A stretch of 64,000 bases of DNA, taken from NCBI GenBank assembly GCA_038255145.1, contig JBBSLP010000008.1:50995-114994 (forward strand). The letters run 5' to 3'. Below are positions 50,333 through 58,927 of this stretch, piece by piece. The translations under genes were made by a program, and so were the position numbers. The stretch's first letter is position 1; each line of letters opens with the position of its first letter. Source of the stretch: WHTX01 sp038255145. Lineage in GTDB: Bacteria > Actinomycetota > Acidimicrobiia > Acidimicrobiales > CAIXPF01. The notes under the pieces are model-generated. The model made no database searches and was not told where the DNA came from. It worked only from the letters and a program-made list of their open reading frames with translations.

Positions 50333-51862
50333 ATGGGGGTGGACGACGACCTCGCAGCGCCGGTGACGGTCGACGACAAGCCCCAGCCCGGAGCCGCACC
50401 CCAGAGCCTGAAGCGCCAGATCGGACGCAGCTTCGGCTGGGCCCTCGTCGGCCAGTTCGCCCAGCGGGGGGCGGTGTTCGCCTCGACCCTGGTCCTGGCC
50501 CGGATCCTCGACCAGGACGACTTCGGCACCTACTCCATCGCCGTCACCATCACCGGCTTCCTCTTGGCGGTGAACGACCTGGGCATGGCCCACGCCATCG
50601 CCCGGCACCGCGACGACGACAGCATCTCCGAGCTGGCGGGCACGGCGTCGAGCATCGCCTTCAGCTCGAGCGTGCTGCTCTACCTGGCCGCCTTCTTCGC
50701 GGCGCCGGCCCTGGTGGGCCTGTTCGACCCCCCGTCGGGGTCCCATGCCGTGGGGGTGGTGCGGCTGGCCACCCTGGCCGTGGTCATCGACGGCCTCATC
50801 GCCGCCAACGCCGGGGTCATCACCCGGGCCCTGCAGGAACGGGTGCGCACCCAGTCCGAGCTGGCGGGCACGGCCGCAGCCCTCATCGTCAACTTCAGCG
50901 TGGCCCTGGCCGGCGGCGGCCCCTGGGGGTTGGCGGCGGCCCAGGTGAGCGGGTCGGCCGTGACCGCCACCCTGCTCATGGTGCGCTCCCCCGTGCGGGT
51001 GCGCATGAGCTGGAACCCGGACCGGGCCCGTAGCCTCATCCGCTTCGGCGCCCCCCTCATCGGCGCCGGGGCCATGGGCCAGCTCATCCTCAACACCGAC
51101 TACATCATCGTCAACCGCTACCTGGGCACAGCCGTGGCCGGCGCCTACTTCCTGGCCTTCAACATCTCCAACTGGCCCATGACGCTGATCAGCTACTCGA
51201 TGCGACGCACCGCGGTGGCCGGCTTCGCCCGCCTCCAAGGCGACCCCGTCGCCGTGCAACGGGCCTTCGTCAGTGCATCGACCCTGCTCATCACCGCCAC
51301 CCTGCCCATGGCCATGCTCATCGCCCAGTTGGCCCCCGAGGTGCTGACCACGGCCTACGGGGAGCGTTGGGTGACCGGCGCCACCGCGCTGCGCTTCCTG
51401 GCCGGCGTCAGCGTCCTGCGCCTGTTCTACGGCCTGTGCATCGAGCTGCTGGCCGCACTGGGCCGCTCCGCCACCATCTTCGTGGTCCAGGTGGCCTGGC
51501 TGGTCAGCCTGGTGATCGGCATGTGGTGGGGGGCCATCCACCACGGCCTGGTGGGCGTGGGCGTGGCCCAGCTCGCCGTCGCCCTCGTCGTGGCCATGCC
51601 CATGTTGCTGTGGCGGCTGCAGTCCCTGGGCATCCGTCCGGCCCAGTTGCTCCCCCGCCTCCTGCGTCCGGCCCTGGGCGGCGTGGCCCTCTTCGCCGCC
51701 GTCCACGTGGTGCGCATCACGCTCGATGCCGCCGTGGCCCGGTTGCTGGTGGGCGGCACCATCGGCGTGCTGGCCTACGCCCTGGTCGTGTTGCCCGGGA
51801 CCCCGGCGCTGGCCCAGGCCCGTCGTCTGGTCCGGGCGCGCCGGGCCGTGGTCACCTCGTGA
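50333..51862 (+). CDS. oligosaccharide flippase (Wzx-like, second copy)
   Basis: A 509-residue MOP-superfamily protein with about fourteen hydrophobic segments. Early signature residues are SFGWALVGQFAQRGAVFASTLVLARILDQDDFGTYSIA, typical of the polysaccharide_synt family (MurJ/Wzx relatives using this 'lxxxDFGxy' turn). It moves lipid-linked glycan across the membrane. It differs clearly from the flippase at 27082, so the cluster has two distinct exporters. ATG 50333 lacks a good Shine-Dalgarno. It follows the beta-helix gene by 100 bp on the same strand and ends 29 bp before a convergent GT2 gene. Confidence 0.88.
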   Translation: MGVDDDLAAPVTVDDKPQPGAAPQSLKRQIGRSFGWALVGQFAQRGAVFASTLVLARILDQDDFGTYSIAVTITGFLLAVNDLGMAHAIARHRDDDSISELAGTASSIAFSSSVLLYLAAFFAAPALVGLFDPPSGSHAVGVVRLATLAVVIDGLIAANAGVITRALQERVRTQSELAGTAAALIVNFSVALAGGGPWGLAAAQVSGSAVTATLLMVRSPVRVRMSWNPDRARSLIRFGAPLIGAGAMGQLILNTDYIIVNRYLGTAVAGAYFLAFNISNWPMTLISYSMRRTAVAGFARLQGDPVAVQRAFVSASTLLITATLPMAMLIAQLAPEVLTTAYGERWVTGATALRFLAGVSVLRLFYGLCIELLAALGRSATIFVVQVAWLVSLVIGMWWGAIHHGLVGVGVAQLAVALVVAMPMLLWRLQSLGIRPAQLLPRLLRPALGGVALFAAVHVVRITLDAAVARLLVGGTIGVLAYALVVLPGTPALAQARRLVRARRAVVTS

Positions 51863-51891
51863 AGGTGGTCACGTCCACCCCCCGGTCGCCA

Positions 51892-52731
51892 TCAGCCGGC
51901 CCGGCGGGCGGCCTCGGCCTCGGCCGCGTCCCAGTCGGTGAAGAAGCTGCCCTCGTGGATGAGGTAGCGGGCCGTGGCCCGGGCCACGTGCTCGGTGCGC
52001 AGGCGCCGCGACAACCGGTACACGAGCTCCCAGTCCTCGAGGGGGAACTCGCCCTGGCGCACGCGGACCCGGGAGAAGCGCACCCCCGGTCCCCGGCGCA
52101 CGACGATGGTGTTCGTGTCCGAGATGGCCGTCTCCCGCAGGGTGGCCCGGTGGAAGGGGACCGACAGCACGTCCTTGACGGTGCCGTCGGGACGCACCCG
52201 CTCGAGGGCGCTGTACGTGAGCTCGGCCCCGGCCTCGTGCACGGCGATGGCCGTCTCCAGGTGGCCGGCCATCCACACGTTGTCATCGTCGAGGAAGGCC
52301 AGGTACCGCGACGACGAGGCCCGGATGCCCACGTTGCGGACCACGCCTGCCACCCCGCAGTTGCGGGTGAGGGAGTAGGCCCTCACCCGGGGGTCGGGCG
52401 GCAGGGGCGGCAGGCCGGCCCCGTCGTCGATCACCACCACCACCAGGTCGGCGACGGTCTGGGCCAGGGCGGACTCGACCGCGGCCACCAGGGGTGCGGC
52501 ACGGCGGTACGTGGGCACGATGACGGCCACACCGGCCGAGGGCCGGCCGCCCCACGCCGCCACCGCCCGGCGGGCCTCGGCCACCTCGAAGCGCGCCAGT
52601 CCCGGCAGCTCGGTGGCCCGGCGCACGACCAGTCGCGACCGGTACGCGGGCAGCTTGCCCGGGAAGCGCCGGATGGCGGACTTGGCCACGGCGGCGGCCG
52701 CGGACCTGGCGCTGAGCAGGGCATCGGCCAC
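51892..52731 (-). CDS. GT2 family glycosyltransferase
   Basis: A 279-residue GT-A enzyme. The nucleotide-binding start is AVIVPTYRRAAPLVAAVESAL, the metal motif is FLDDDN (Asp-x-Asp), and a mid-sequence region (VRQGEFPLEDWELVYRLS) holds the acceptor-site ED. No membrane helix is visible; an N-terminal stretch of about 65 basic residues precedes the fold. Start GTG 52731 is supported by TAGCGT eight bases upstream (leaderless). Upstream in-frame sequence runs far into the next gene's antisense strand and is not coding. Sugar specificity unknown. Confidence 0.88.
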   Translation of the reverse strand: MADALLSARSAAAAVAKSAIRRFPGKLPAYRSRLVVRRATELPGLARFEVAEARRAVAAWGGRPSAGVAVIVPTYRRAAPLVAAVESALAQTVADLVVVVIDDGAGLPPLPPDPRVRAYSLTRNCGVAGVVRNVGIRASSSRYLAFLDDDNVWMAGHLETAIAVHEAGAELTYSALERVRPDGTVKDVLSVPFHRATLRETAISDTNTIVVRRGPGVRFSRVRVRQGEFPLEDWELVYRLSRRLRTEHVARATARYLIHEGSFFTDWDAAEAEAARRAG

Positions 52732-52739
52732 GACGCAGC

Positions 52740-52745
52740 ACGCTA
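52740..52745 (-). promoter_or_regulatory. -10 box (TAGCGT) for the leaderless GT2 mRNA
   Basis: Minus-strand TAGCGT, eight bases, then GTG 52731. The hexamer is the same as the glgP box. Confidence 0.5.
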
Positions 52746-52831
52746 TCGCCGGGGTGGCGGGGTGCCGGTGTGACCAGGGGGCAGCCGTGGTCACCGGGCT
52801 CCGGCGAGGCCGGATCACCACAATTGGGCAG

Positions 52832-53010
52832 TAGACTGTCGCAAGTCCGTTGCCGTGCCCGATCGGTGACAACGGACCAGGTAGATCGCCCTCCGAGGGT
52901 GAGCAGAGGGACGAGTCAGCCGCCACGGCTCGGTCCATTGGAGACAGTGGAAGTCCGCTCGCCGTCCCCCCACAGGGGGCCGCGGGACGGACGAGCAGAG
53001 AGGACAGCTC
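52832..53010 (+). promoter_or_regulatory. promoter and long structured leader of the second wzz-like gene
   Basis: TAGACT (52832-52837) is the likely -10. The following ~170 nt can form four successive hairpins: GTCCGTTG/CAACGGAC (52845-52852 with 52870-52877, eight perfect pairs), CCCTC/GAGGG (52889-52899), GGAC...GTCC with inner AGCC/GGCT (52909-52936), and a large one (52957-52996) built from GCTCG/CGAGC, GTCC/GGAC and CCCC/GGGG. The last ends 14 bases before the GTG and overlaps the approach to the Shine-Dalgarno (GAGAGGACA). I could not match it to a known riboswitch. Confidence 0.5.
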
Positions 53011-55203
53011 GTGGACCTGTGGACGGCGATCTTCACCGTGTTCCGGCGGTGGTACGTATCCCTCCCGATCCTGCTCGTCGCCATCGTCGCCACGGTCGTG
53101 ATGAGTGGGCAGATCAAGCCCGACTACGAGGCCGAGGCCTCCATCGTCTTCATCCCGCCCAAGGAGAAGGTGATCAACGGCCAGGCCCAGCAGAGCAACA
53201 ACACCTGGGTCATCGCCGGCACCCGGGCCCTGTCGGGCGCGGTGGCCCGGCGGCTGCAGTCGGTCACCACCCAGAAGCAGTTCGACGACACCGGCCTGTC
53301 CGCTGACTACGTCCTGACCGCCGACAGCAACACCGGTGCCCTCGACTTCAAGGTCACCGCCAAGACCAACGAGCAGGCCCTCGACACCGCCCAGGCCCTC
53401 ATCGACGAGGCCGAGAACCAGGCCCGCTCCCTCCAGGCCGAGCAGCGGGCCCCCACCGACGAGCTGGTGACGATCCAGACCATCGACGAGCCCCCGGCCG
53501 AGGCCACCGTCGTGAACGGCTCCAAGACCCGGGTGCTGGCCAGCATCGCCCTGCTGGGCGCGGTGGCCGCGGCCTCCGCCGCCTTCATGGTCGAGTCGCT
53601 CAGCAACCGCAAGCGCAGCACCGGCCCCGGGGGGGCACCCACCGGGGCGCAGCCGGGCATGGCCCCCTACCCTCCCGGCTACGGCGCCGCCCTGCCCTAC
53701 CCCAGCGCCCAGCAGCTCTACGCGCCGGTGGCCTACCCGCCCGCAGGCATGTACGCCATCGCCGAGCCGAACCCGGCCGCGGTACCGGCCCGGCCGCCCA
53801 GCGCGCTGCCCGAGCCCGCGGCCAACGGCACCAACGGTCGGGCCACCGTGGATCGTGGCTACGACCTCGATGCCCTGCTCGAAGACGCCGTGAGCGACGA
53901 GGCCGCCGCGTCCCGGCCCGAGGACCAGCGCGACCGCACCTTCAACACCGGCCGCAGCACCCCGACGACCGAACGTCCCGAACAGCGCAAGGACGATCGA
54001 CGCCCCGACCGCGACCGCCGCGGCGACGATCGACGGGCCCGCCCAGAACGACGTGACGAGCCTGCGGCCCGACGTGACGAGCCTGCGGCCCGACGTGACG
54101 AGACCAACCGCCGTCGCCCCGAGGCCGAGCTGCGCCGCGACGAGCCCCAACCCGGCGCCAAGGGCGCTGCCGAGCCTGCGTCGACCTCCTCGGTTGCGGG
54201 GTCCGCGTCGACCTCCTCGACGGCGTCGACCGCGTCGAGCTCGGCGGGGCCCGACACCGAGCGGACAGCGCCGGCCCGGCGCGACGACAAGGCGGCCCCG
54301 GACCGGACCGCCTCCACCGCTCCCCCGTCGGGGGCCAGCTCCGGGCCCGCCCCGGGGACCCCGGTCGAGTCCCCCGCCGAGGACGTGGCCCCGGTGCGGG
54401 CACCGGTCCAGGCCCGGGTGTCCACCGAGGTGACCAAGCCGGTGGGGCCCCGCCCCGCGTCGGGGGACAAGGCCCGGGGTCGCGGCGCCGCCGGTAGCGG
54501 GCGCACGGGCCGGTCCAAGCCCTCGGTGAACACCGGCAAGGCCCCCGGACGGGCCACCGGCATCGAGGTCGTCTCGCCCTCGGCCCGAGCGGCGACCGAA
54601 CATCGCACCCCGGCGGGCGCCGACACCACCGACACCACCGACACCACCGACACCCGCGGGGACGCCGTGGTGGTCGTGGCCGACGGCTCGGTCACCGACC
54701 CAGCCAGCCGCACCGACCCTGACCGGCCCCCCGCCCCCGGTGTCGAGGGCTCGTCCACCACGGCGACCACATCGACGAAGGGCGCGGAGCCCGTCGCCGA
54801 CACGGCCGACGGCGCCGCGACCAAGACGCCCGTCGAGGTCGAGGCCCGGCCCACCCGCCGGAGCGGTACCCGACGCAGCGCCCGCTCGCTGTTCAGCACG
54901 GCGGGCCCCGAGCCCGAGGGCGACGCGCCCGACGCGCCCGACGCGCCCGACGCGCCCGACGCGCCCGAGGCGCCGGACGCGGCGGCAGCCGAGGACACGG
55001 TCCCCGACGGCACGGCATCGGCGGACACCGCGCCCGAGACCTCGACGGCCAAGGGCACAGGGTCGGCCAAGGTCACTGCCGTGGCCAGGTCGGGGAAGAC
55101 CGAGGTCAACGAGGTCAACGAGGTCAACGAGGACGAGAAGGACGCCGGGGGTGACACTGCGGCGACCACGGCCGACGCGGGTCGCCGCAGCGATGGCGAC
55201 TGA
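53011..55203 (+). CDS. Wzz-like protein with a ~530-residue disordered cytosolic tail
   Basis: The first 200 of 730 residues are a small Wzz-type module: membrane helix 1 (LPILLVAIVATVVMSG, about 18-34), an extracytoplasmic domain (EAEASIVFIPPKEKV; ALDTAQALIDEAENQARSL) and membrane helix 2 (VLASIALLGAVAAASAAFMV, about 178-198). The rest is predicted cytosolic and low in complexity: a Pro/Tyr/Ala stretch, a highly charged Arg/Asp segment with RRDEPAA repeats, and an Ala/Thr/Asp segment with DTT, DAP and EVN repeats. No kinase motif is present. Such tails may gather cytosolic enzymes or partners. GTG start has AGAGGACA upstream. Its end overlaps the next gene by 11 bp. Confidence 0.8.
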   Translation: MDLWTAIFTVFRRWYVSLPILLVAIVATVVMSGQIKPDYEAEASIVFIPPKEKVINGQAQQSNNTWVIAGTRALSGAVARRLQSVTTQKQFDDTGLSADYVLTADSNTGALDFKVTAKTNEQALDTAQALIDEAENQARSLQAEQRAPTDELVTIQTIDEPPAEATVVNGSKTRVLASIALLGAVAAASAAFMVESLSNRKRSTGPGGAPTGAQPGMAPYPPGYGAALPYPSAQQLYAPVAYPPAGMYAIAEPNPAAVPARPPSALPEPAANGTNGRATVDRGYDLDALLEDAVSDEAAASRPEDQRDRTFNTGRSTPTTERPEQRKDDRRPDRDRRGDDRRARPERRDEPAARRDEPAARRDETNRRRPEAELRRDEPQPGAKGAAEPASTSSVAGSASTSSTASTASSSAGPDTERTAPARRDDKAAPDRTASTAPPSGASSGPAPGTPVESPAEDVAPVRAPVQARVSTEVTKPVGPRPASGDKARGRGAAGSGRTGRSKPSVNTGKAPGRATGIEVVSPSARAATEHRTPAGADTTDTTDTTDTRGDAVVVVADGSVTDPASRTDPDRPPAPGVEGSSTTATTSTKGAEPVADTADGAATKTPVEVEARPTRRSGTRRSARSLFSTAGPEPEGDAPDAPDAPDAPDAPEAPDAAAAEDTVPDGTASADTAPETSTAKGTGSAKVTAVARSGKTEVNEVNEVNEDEKDAGGDTAATTADAGRRSDGD
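54050..54102 (+). repeat. 21-bp tandem repeat in the wzz-like tail
   Basis: Two and a half copies of GACGTGACGAGCCTGCGGCC(C), in frame, coding RRDEPAA. Confidence 0.75.
54622..54654 (+). repeat. 9-bp tandem repeat GACACCACC in the wzz-like tail
   Basis: Three full and one partial copy, coding Asp-Thr-Thr. The same 9-mer is repeated in the GT2 gene at 58872-58919. Confidence 0.8.
54922..54966 (+). repeat. 9-bp tandem repeat GACGCGCCC in the wzz-like tail
   Basis: Five exact copies, coding Asp-Ala-Pro, then a degenerate copy (GAGGCGCCG). Confidence 0.85.
55102..55131 (+). repeat. 9-bp tandem repeat GAGGTCAAC in the wzz-like tail
   Basis: Three exact copies plus GAG, coding Glu-Val-Asn, close to the 3' end of the gene. 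Confidence 0.8.
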
Positions 55204-56638
55204 TCTTCGGTCCTCTGCCCCCCTCGTCCCTCCCCCGGCTGCACCGTCCCCCGGACGGCCGCTGGTGTGGGCGGGGGCGTTGGCCGTCGTCGGCGTGGCC
55301 GTGGCCGTCGGGCTGCCCGTGCTGGTGGCCGCAGCGCTCGTGTGCATCGTGGTCGCCGCCATCTTCTACCTCTCCCCCGGCGACCCCACCACGGTGCTGT
55401 CCCTGGCCGTGGCGGCCATGTTCGTCATCCCCCAGCGCTTCGTGGTCGAGCCCCTGGGGGCCGCGGGCACCCCCGCCCTGCTCCTGGGCGTGGCCTCCCT
55501 GGTGTGGTGGCTGGTCAGCCGGGTCAACGGCCACCAGCAGATGACCGGCTACAACCCGGTCCGCATCGGTGCCGCCCTGCTGCTGTTCACCTCCGTCGTG
55601 GGCTACGCCTCGGGTTGGGCCCGGCCCATGTCCGCCCTCGAGGGCAGCAACTCGGACCGCACCCTCATCACCTGGCTGGGCTACTCGGGCCTCCTGCTGC
55701 TGTGCTGTGACGGGGTCACCTCGCGGCTGCGGCTGGACATCCTGCTCCGCCGGGTCGTCGACGGCGCCGCCTTCATGTCGACCGTGGCCCTGCTGCAGTT
55801 CTTCGCCAAGTTCGACCTGTCCCAGGCCATCCACCCGCCGGGACTGACCTACAACGCGCCCGAGTTCACCAGCTCGTTCCTGCGCGGCACCTTCACCCGC
55901 GTCGCAGGCACGGCCGGGCACCCCATCGAGTTCTCCGTGATCGTGGCCTCGCTCCTGCCCCTGGCCCTGCACTACGCCTTCGTCGACACCGACCGCGGCG
56001 TGGTTCGACGCTGGGCGCCGGTGGTGCTCATGGGCTTCGCCATGCCCCTGGCCGTATCCCGCTCGGGCTTCCTGGCCCTGTTCCTGGCCGGGGCGTGCTT
56101 CCTGCCCGCCCTCCCTGCCGGGCGCAAGCTCCAGGTCGTGGCCCTGGGCCTGGTGAGCGCCATGGCCATGACGGTTGCCGTCCCCGGCCTGCTGGGTACC
56201 ATCCGCTCGTTCTTCACCGGCGCCGGCGTCGACCCCTCGGTCACCGCCCGCACCGACGACTACCACTACCTGGACACGTTCTTCAGCCAGCGCCCATTCA
56301 CCGGCCGCGGCTTCGGCACCTTCCTACCCAGCCTCTACGACTTCCTCGACAACCAGTACCTGCTCACGGTCATCGAGACCGGCCTCATCGGCCTCGTCGG
56401 CTTGGTGCTGTTCCTGATCTCGGGGCTGGCCACAGCCCAGGTGATCAGGAAGCGGAACGTCAGCGCGAGCACCCGGAGCCTGGCTCAGGCGCTCTTCGCT
56501 GGCCTCGTCGCCCATGCGGCGACCTTTGCCACCTACGACGCCCTCGTCTTCCCGACGACGGGCATGGTGGTCTTCCTCCTGATCGGCGCCGTGGGTGCGC
56601 TGTGGCGTCTGACGCGCCCCCAGCTCCTCACAGCCTGA
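55193..56638 (+). CDS. O-antigen ligase/polymerase family protein (Wzy-like, second copy)
   Basis: A 481-residue polytopic protein with about ten to twelve membrane helices. The periplasmic loop contains RTDDYHYLDTFFSQRPFTGRGFG and the family's late signature is DNQYLLTVIETGLIGLVGL; the conserved Arg after a membrane helix is in AVSRSGFLALF. It polymerises or ligates lipid-linked glycans. The ATG lies 11 bp inside the wzz-like gene, so chain-length and polymerase genes are coupled, as expected for a Wzy/Wzz pair. It lacks the long N-terminal linker of the copy at 23074. Confidence 0.85.
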   Translation: MATDLRSSAPLVPPPAAPSPGRPLVWAGALAVVGVAVAVGLPVLVAAALVCIVVAAIFYLSPGDPTTVLSLAVAAMFVIPQRFVVEPLGAAGTPALLLGVASLVWWLVSRVNGHQQMTGYNPVRIGAALLLFTSVVGYASGWARPMSALEGSNSDRTLITWLGYSGLLLLCCDGVTSRLRLDILLRRVVDGAAFMSTVALLQFFAKFDLSQAIHPPGLTYNAPEFTSSFLRGTFTRVAGTAGHPIEFSVIVASLLPLALHYAFVDTDRGVVRRWAPVVLMGFAMPLAVSRSGFLALFLAGACFLPALPAGRKLQVVALGLVSAMAMTVAVPGLLGTIRSFFTGAGVDPSVTARTDDYHYLDTFFSQRPFTGRGFGTFLPSLYDFLDNQYLLTVIETGLIGLVGLVLFLISGLATAQVIRKRNVSASTRSLAQALFAGLVAHAATFATYDALVFPTTGMVVFLLIGAVGALWRLTRPQLLTA

Positions 56639-56681
56639 TCGGTATCCCCCTGTACGCCGAACGACCCCGGGCGGAACGGCC

Positions 56682-57923
56682 ATGCAGCACGTGCTCATCA
56701 TCGTCCAGAACCTCCCCGTCCCCCTGGACCGTCGCGTCTGGCTCGAGTGCCGCGCCCTGGTGGACGCCGGTTACCGGGTGTCGGTCATCTGCCCGCGTGG
56801 CGAGGGGGACCCCGACTTCGAGGTCATCTACGGGGTCAAGATCCACAAGTACGATCCGCCGCCGCCCGCGGACGGCGTCGTCACCTTCGGCTACGAGTTC
56901 GCCTACTGCCTGGTGCAGACGGCGCGCCGGCTGCGGGCCATCCACGCCGTGGACCCCATCGACGCCGTGCAGGCCTGCAACCCCCCCGACACGTTCTTCC
57001 TGCTGATGCAGCACCTGCGCCGCCAGGGGGTGCGCTTCGTGTACGACCAGCACGACCTGTGCCCCGAGCTCTACGCGGCCCGGTTCGCCCGCCCCAACAA
57101 GGCCATCCTCAAGACGCTCCTCCTCCTGGAGAAGGGCACCTACAGGACCGCCGACCACGTCATCGCCACCAACGAGTCCTTCAAGGACGTGGCCATGGGT
57201 CGTGGCCACCGCGCCGGCGACGACGTGACCGTGGTGCGCAGCGGTCCCCGGGCCGACACCATGCGTCGCAGCCGACCCGACCCTTCGACCCGCAACGGCC
57301 GCCGCTACCTGTGCGCCTACCTGGGCATCATGGGGCCCCAGGACGGTGTCGACCTGGTCCTGCGCACGGCCGAGGTGCTGGTGCACCACCGCCAGCGGCG
57401 CGACATCCACTTCGCGCTGATGGGCTTCGGCGACTGCTTCGACGACCTGCAGACGCTGACCAAGGAGCTCTACCTCGAGGACCACGTGACCTTCACGGGT
57501 CGGGCCGACGACGACATGATCACCCGCTACCTGTCCACGGCCGACCTGGGGTTGTCCCCCGACCCCAAGAACCCCATGAACGACCGCTCCACCATGAACA
57601 AGACCCTGGAGTACATGGCGTTCGAGCTACCCGTGGTGTCCTTCGACCTCCACGAGGCCCGGGTGTCGGCCGGCCCCGCCGCCCACTACGTGGGGGGCAA
57701 CGACGTGGTCGCCTACGCCAACGCCATCGAAGCCCTGCTCAGCGACCCCCGGCGCCGGGCCCGCATGGGAGCGGCCGGCCGTCAGCGCATCGAGGAGTCC
57801 TTGTCGTGGGAGACCTCGGCACGCTCCTACGTCGGCGTCTACGACCGGCTGTTCGGCCGGGCCCCAGCCACCGATGACGCCGGCGCCAGCGACGCCCCCG
57901 CCGTGGCCCCGACGGGGGGGTAA
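56682..57923 (+). CDS. GT4 family glycosyltransferase
   Basis: A 413-residue GT-B enzyme. N-terminal: LIIVQNLPVPLDRRVWLECRAL and QACNPPDTFFLL, with the conserved FVYDQHDLCPELY. C-terminal: AYLGIMGPQDGVDL and the donor site with PMNDRSTMNKTLEYMAFELP, where the E-x7-E Glu is in the second part. This subgroup is common in actinobacterial polysaccharide clusters. A short Ala/Asp-rich tail follows. The last 85 bp overlap the 3' end of the GT2 gene on the other strand. Confidence 0.9.
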   Translation: MQHVLIIVQNLPVPLDRRVWLECRALVDAGYRVSVICPRGEGDPDFEVIYGVKIHKYDPPPPADGVVTFGYEFAYCLVQTARRLRAIHAVDPIDAVQACNPPDTFFLLMQHLRRQGVRFVYDQHDLCPELYAARFARPNKAILKTLLLLEKGTYRTADHVIATNESFKDVAMGRGHRAGDDVTVVRSGPRADTMRRSRPDPSTRNGRRYLCAYLGIMGPQDGVDLVLRTAEVLVHHRQRRDIHFALMGFGDCFDDLQTLTKELYLEDHVTFTGRADDDMITRYLSTADLGLSPDPKNPMNDRSTMNKTLEYMAFELPVVSFDLHEARVSAGPAAHYVGGNDVVAYANAIEALLSDPRRRARMGAAGRQRIEESLSWETSARSYVGVYDRLFGRAPATDDAGASDAPAVAPTGG

Positions 57924-58927
57924 CCCCCCAGCCAGTCGGCCCGGAGGCGCCACGTGCCCTCCCACTGGCTCTCGTCGCCGCCGCGCCGCACGGTCCGCAC
58001 GACGCAGCCCAGTCCGGCCCGCAGTCCCACGCCGGCCCGGAACATGGCGATCATCAACCGGGCCTGGCGTGGCGGCCAGTGCTTGGCCGCCAGGGTCACC
58101 TTGCCCCGCATGATCATCACCCGCCGGGCGGTGGGGGCCGAGGATGCCCCCAGGGTGTGGATCACCCGGGCGTCGGGGGTGATGCGGGGCCGATAGCCCG
58201 CCTTCCACGCCCGCACGCTGAGGTCGGTGTCCTCGCCGTACATGAAGAAGCGGGGATCGAAGCCACCCAGGGACCGCCAGGCATCGATGGACGCCATGAG
58301 CAGGCAGCCGGTGATGATGCCCACCTCACGCTCGTCCATGCGATCCCAACCGGGCAGGTCCTCGGGGTTGAAGGTGGACGACCGACGCAGGGCGGTCGAC
58401 AGGCCGGTGGAGAAGCAGAACGTGCTCCACAGCGTGGGCCGGCCCCAACACGACGACGGCTCGGGACGGCCGTCCTCCTGCAGGGTCCGTCCGCCCACGA
58501 GCCCGGCCTCGGGATGGGCCCGGGCGCACGCCACCAGGGCGGCGACGGCGCCGGGGAGGACCTCGGTGTCGGGGTTCAGCAGGAGCACGAACTCGCCCCG
58601 GGCGTGGCTCGCAGCCAGGTTCACGGCCCGCCCGAAGCCGATGTTCTCGTCGAGCACGATGAGCTCGACGTCGGGGAAGGCCTCGGCCACGAGGTCCGGC
58701 GTGCCGTCCCCCGAATCGTTGTCGACGAGGATGACCTCGAGGCGCACCCCCTCGGCCCCGGCGTAGAGCGAGGGCAGGCACCGGGCCAGCTCGTCCCGGG
58801 TCTTGTAGCCGATGATCAGGGCCGAGACCTCGGGCCGCAGCCCGCCGTCGTGTCCGGCGGCGGCCAACGTCGTGTCGGTGGTGTCGGTGGTGTCGGTGGT
58901 CGTGTCGGTGGTGTCAGTGGAGGGCAT
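57839..58927 (-). CDS. GT2 family glycosyltransferase, rhamnosyltransferase-like
   Basis: A 362-residue GT-A enzyme of the WbbL/rhamnosyltransferase subgroup. Core motifs are SALIIGYKTRDELARCLPSL, LVDNDSGDGTPDL, the metal site LLNPDTEV (Asp-x-Asp equivalent NPDTE) and FFMYGEDTDLSVRAWKAG, the family's catalytic ED. The N-terminal 25 residues consist largely of DTT repeats. Start ATG 58927 was chosen because AGAGGA stands upstream; the longer frame begins in the acyltransferase gene. It overlaps that gene's 3' end by 14 bp and the convergent GT4 gene by 85 bp. Confidence 0.9.
   Translation of the reverse strand: MPSTDTTDTTTDTTDTTDTTLAAAGHDGGLRPEVSALIIGYKTRDELARCLPSLYAGAEGVRLEVILVDNDSGDGTPDLVAEAFPDVELIVLDENIGFGRAVNLAASHARGEFVLLLNPDTEVLPGAVAALVACARAHPEAGLVGGRTLQEDGRPEPSSCWGRPTLWSTFCFSTGLSTALRRSSTFNPEDLPGWDRMDEREVGIITGCLLMASIDAWRSLGGFDPRFFMYGEDTDLSVRAWKAGYRPRITPDARVIHTLGASSAPTARRVMIMRGKVTLAAKHWPPRQARLMIAMFRAGVGLRAGLGCVVRTVRRGGDESQWEGTWRLRADWLGGYPPVGATAGASLAPASSVAGARPNSRS
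58872..58919 (-). repeat. 9-bp repeat array (GACACCACC on the minus strand) at the GT2 N terminus
   Basis: Five units with one 3-bp interruption and one base change, coding Asp-Thr-Thr runs. Same unit as at 54622-54654. Confidence 0.8.

Noticed and set aside
52832..53010. Known riboswitch (TPP, cobalamin, SAM, c-di-AMP, c-di-GMP) in the wzz-like leader
   Set aside because: None of the conserved core sequences I know of was seen; reported only as a structured leader.
54000..55203. Short repeats in the wzz-like tail as a CRISPR array
   Set aside because: Units of 9-21 bp lie directly in tandem and in frame with no spacers; they are coding repeats.
52732..55362. Very long minus-strand open frame continuing the GT2 gene to over 1100 codons
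   Set aside because: It is antisense to the wzz-like gene. GC-rich codon bias keeps the opposite strand open. The composition is Gly/Arg/Val-rich without domain, and the GT2 gene has its own start with a TAGCGT box.
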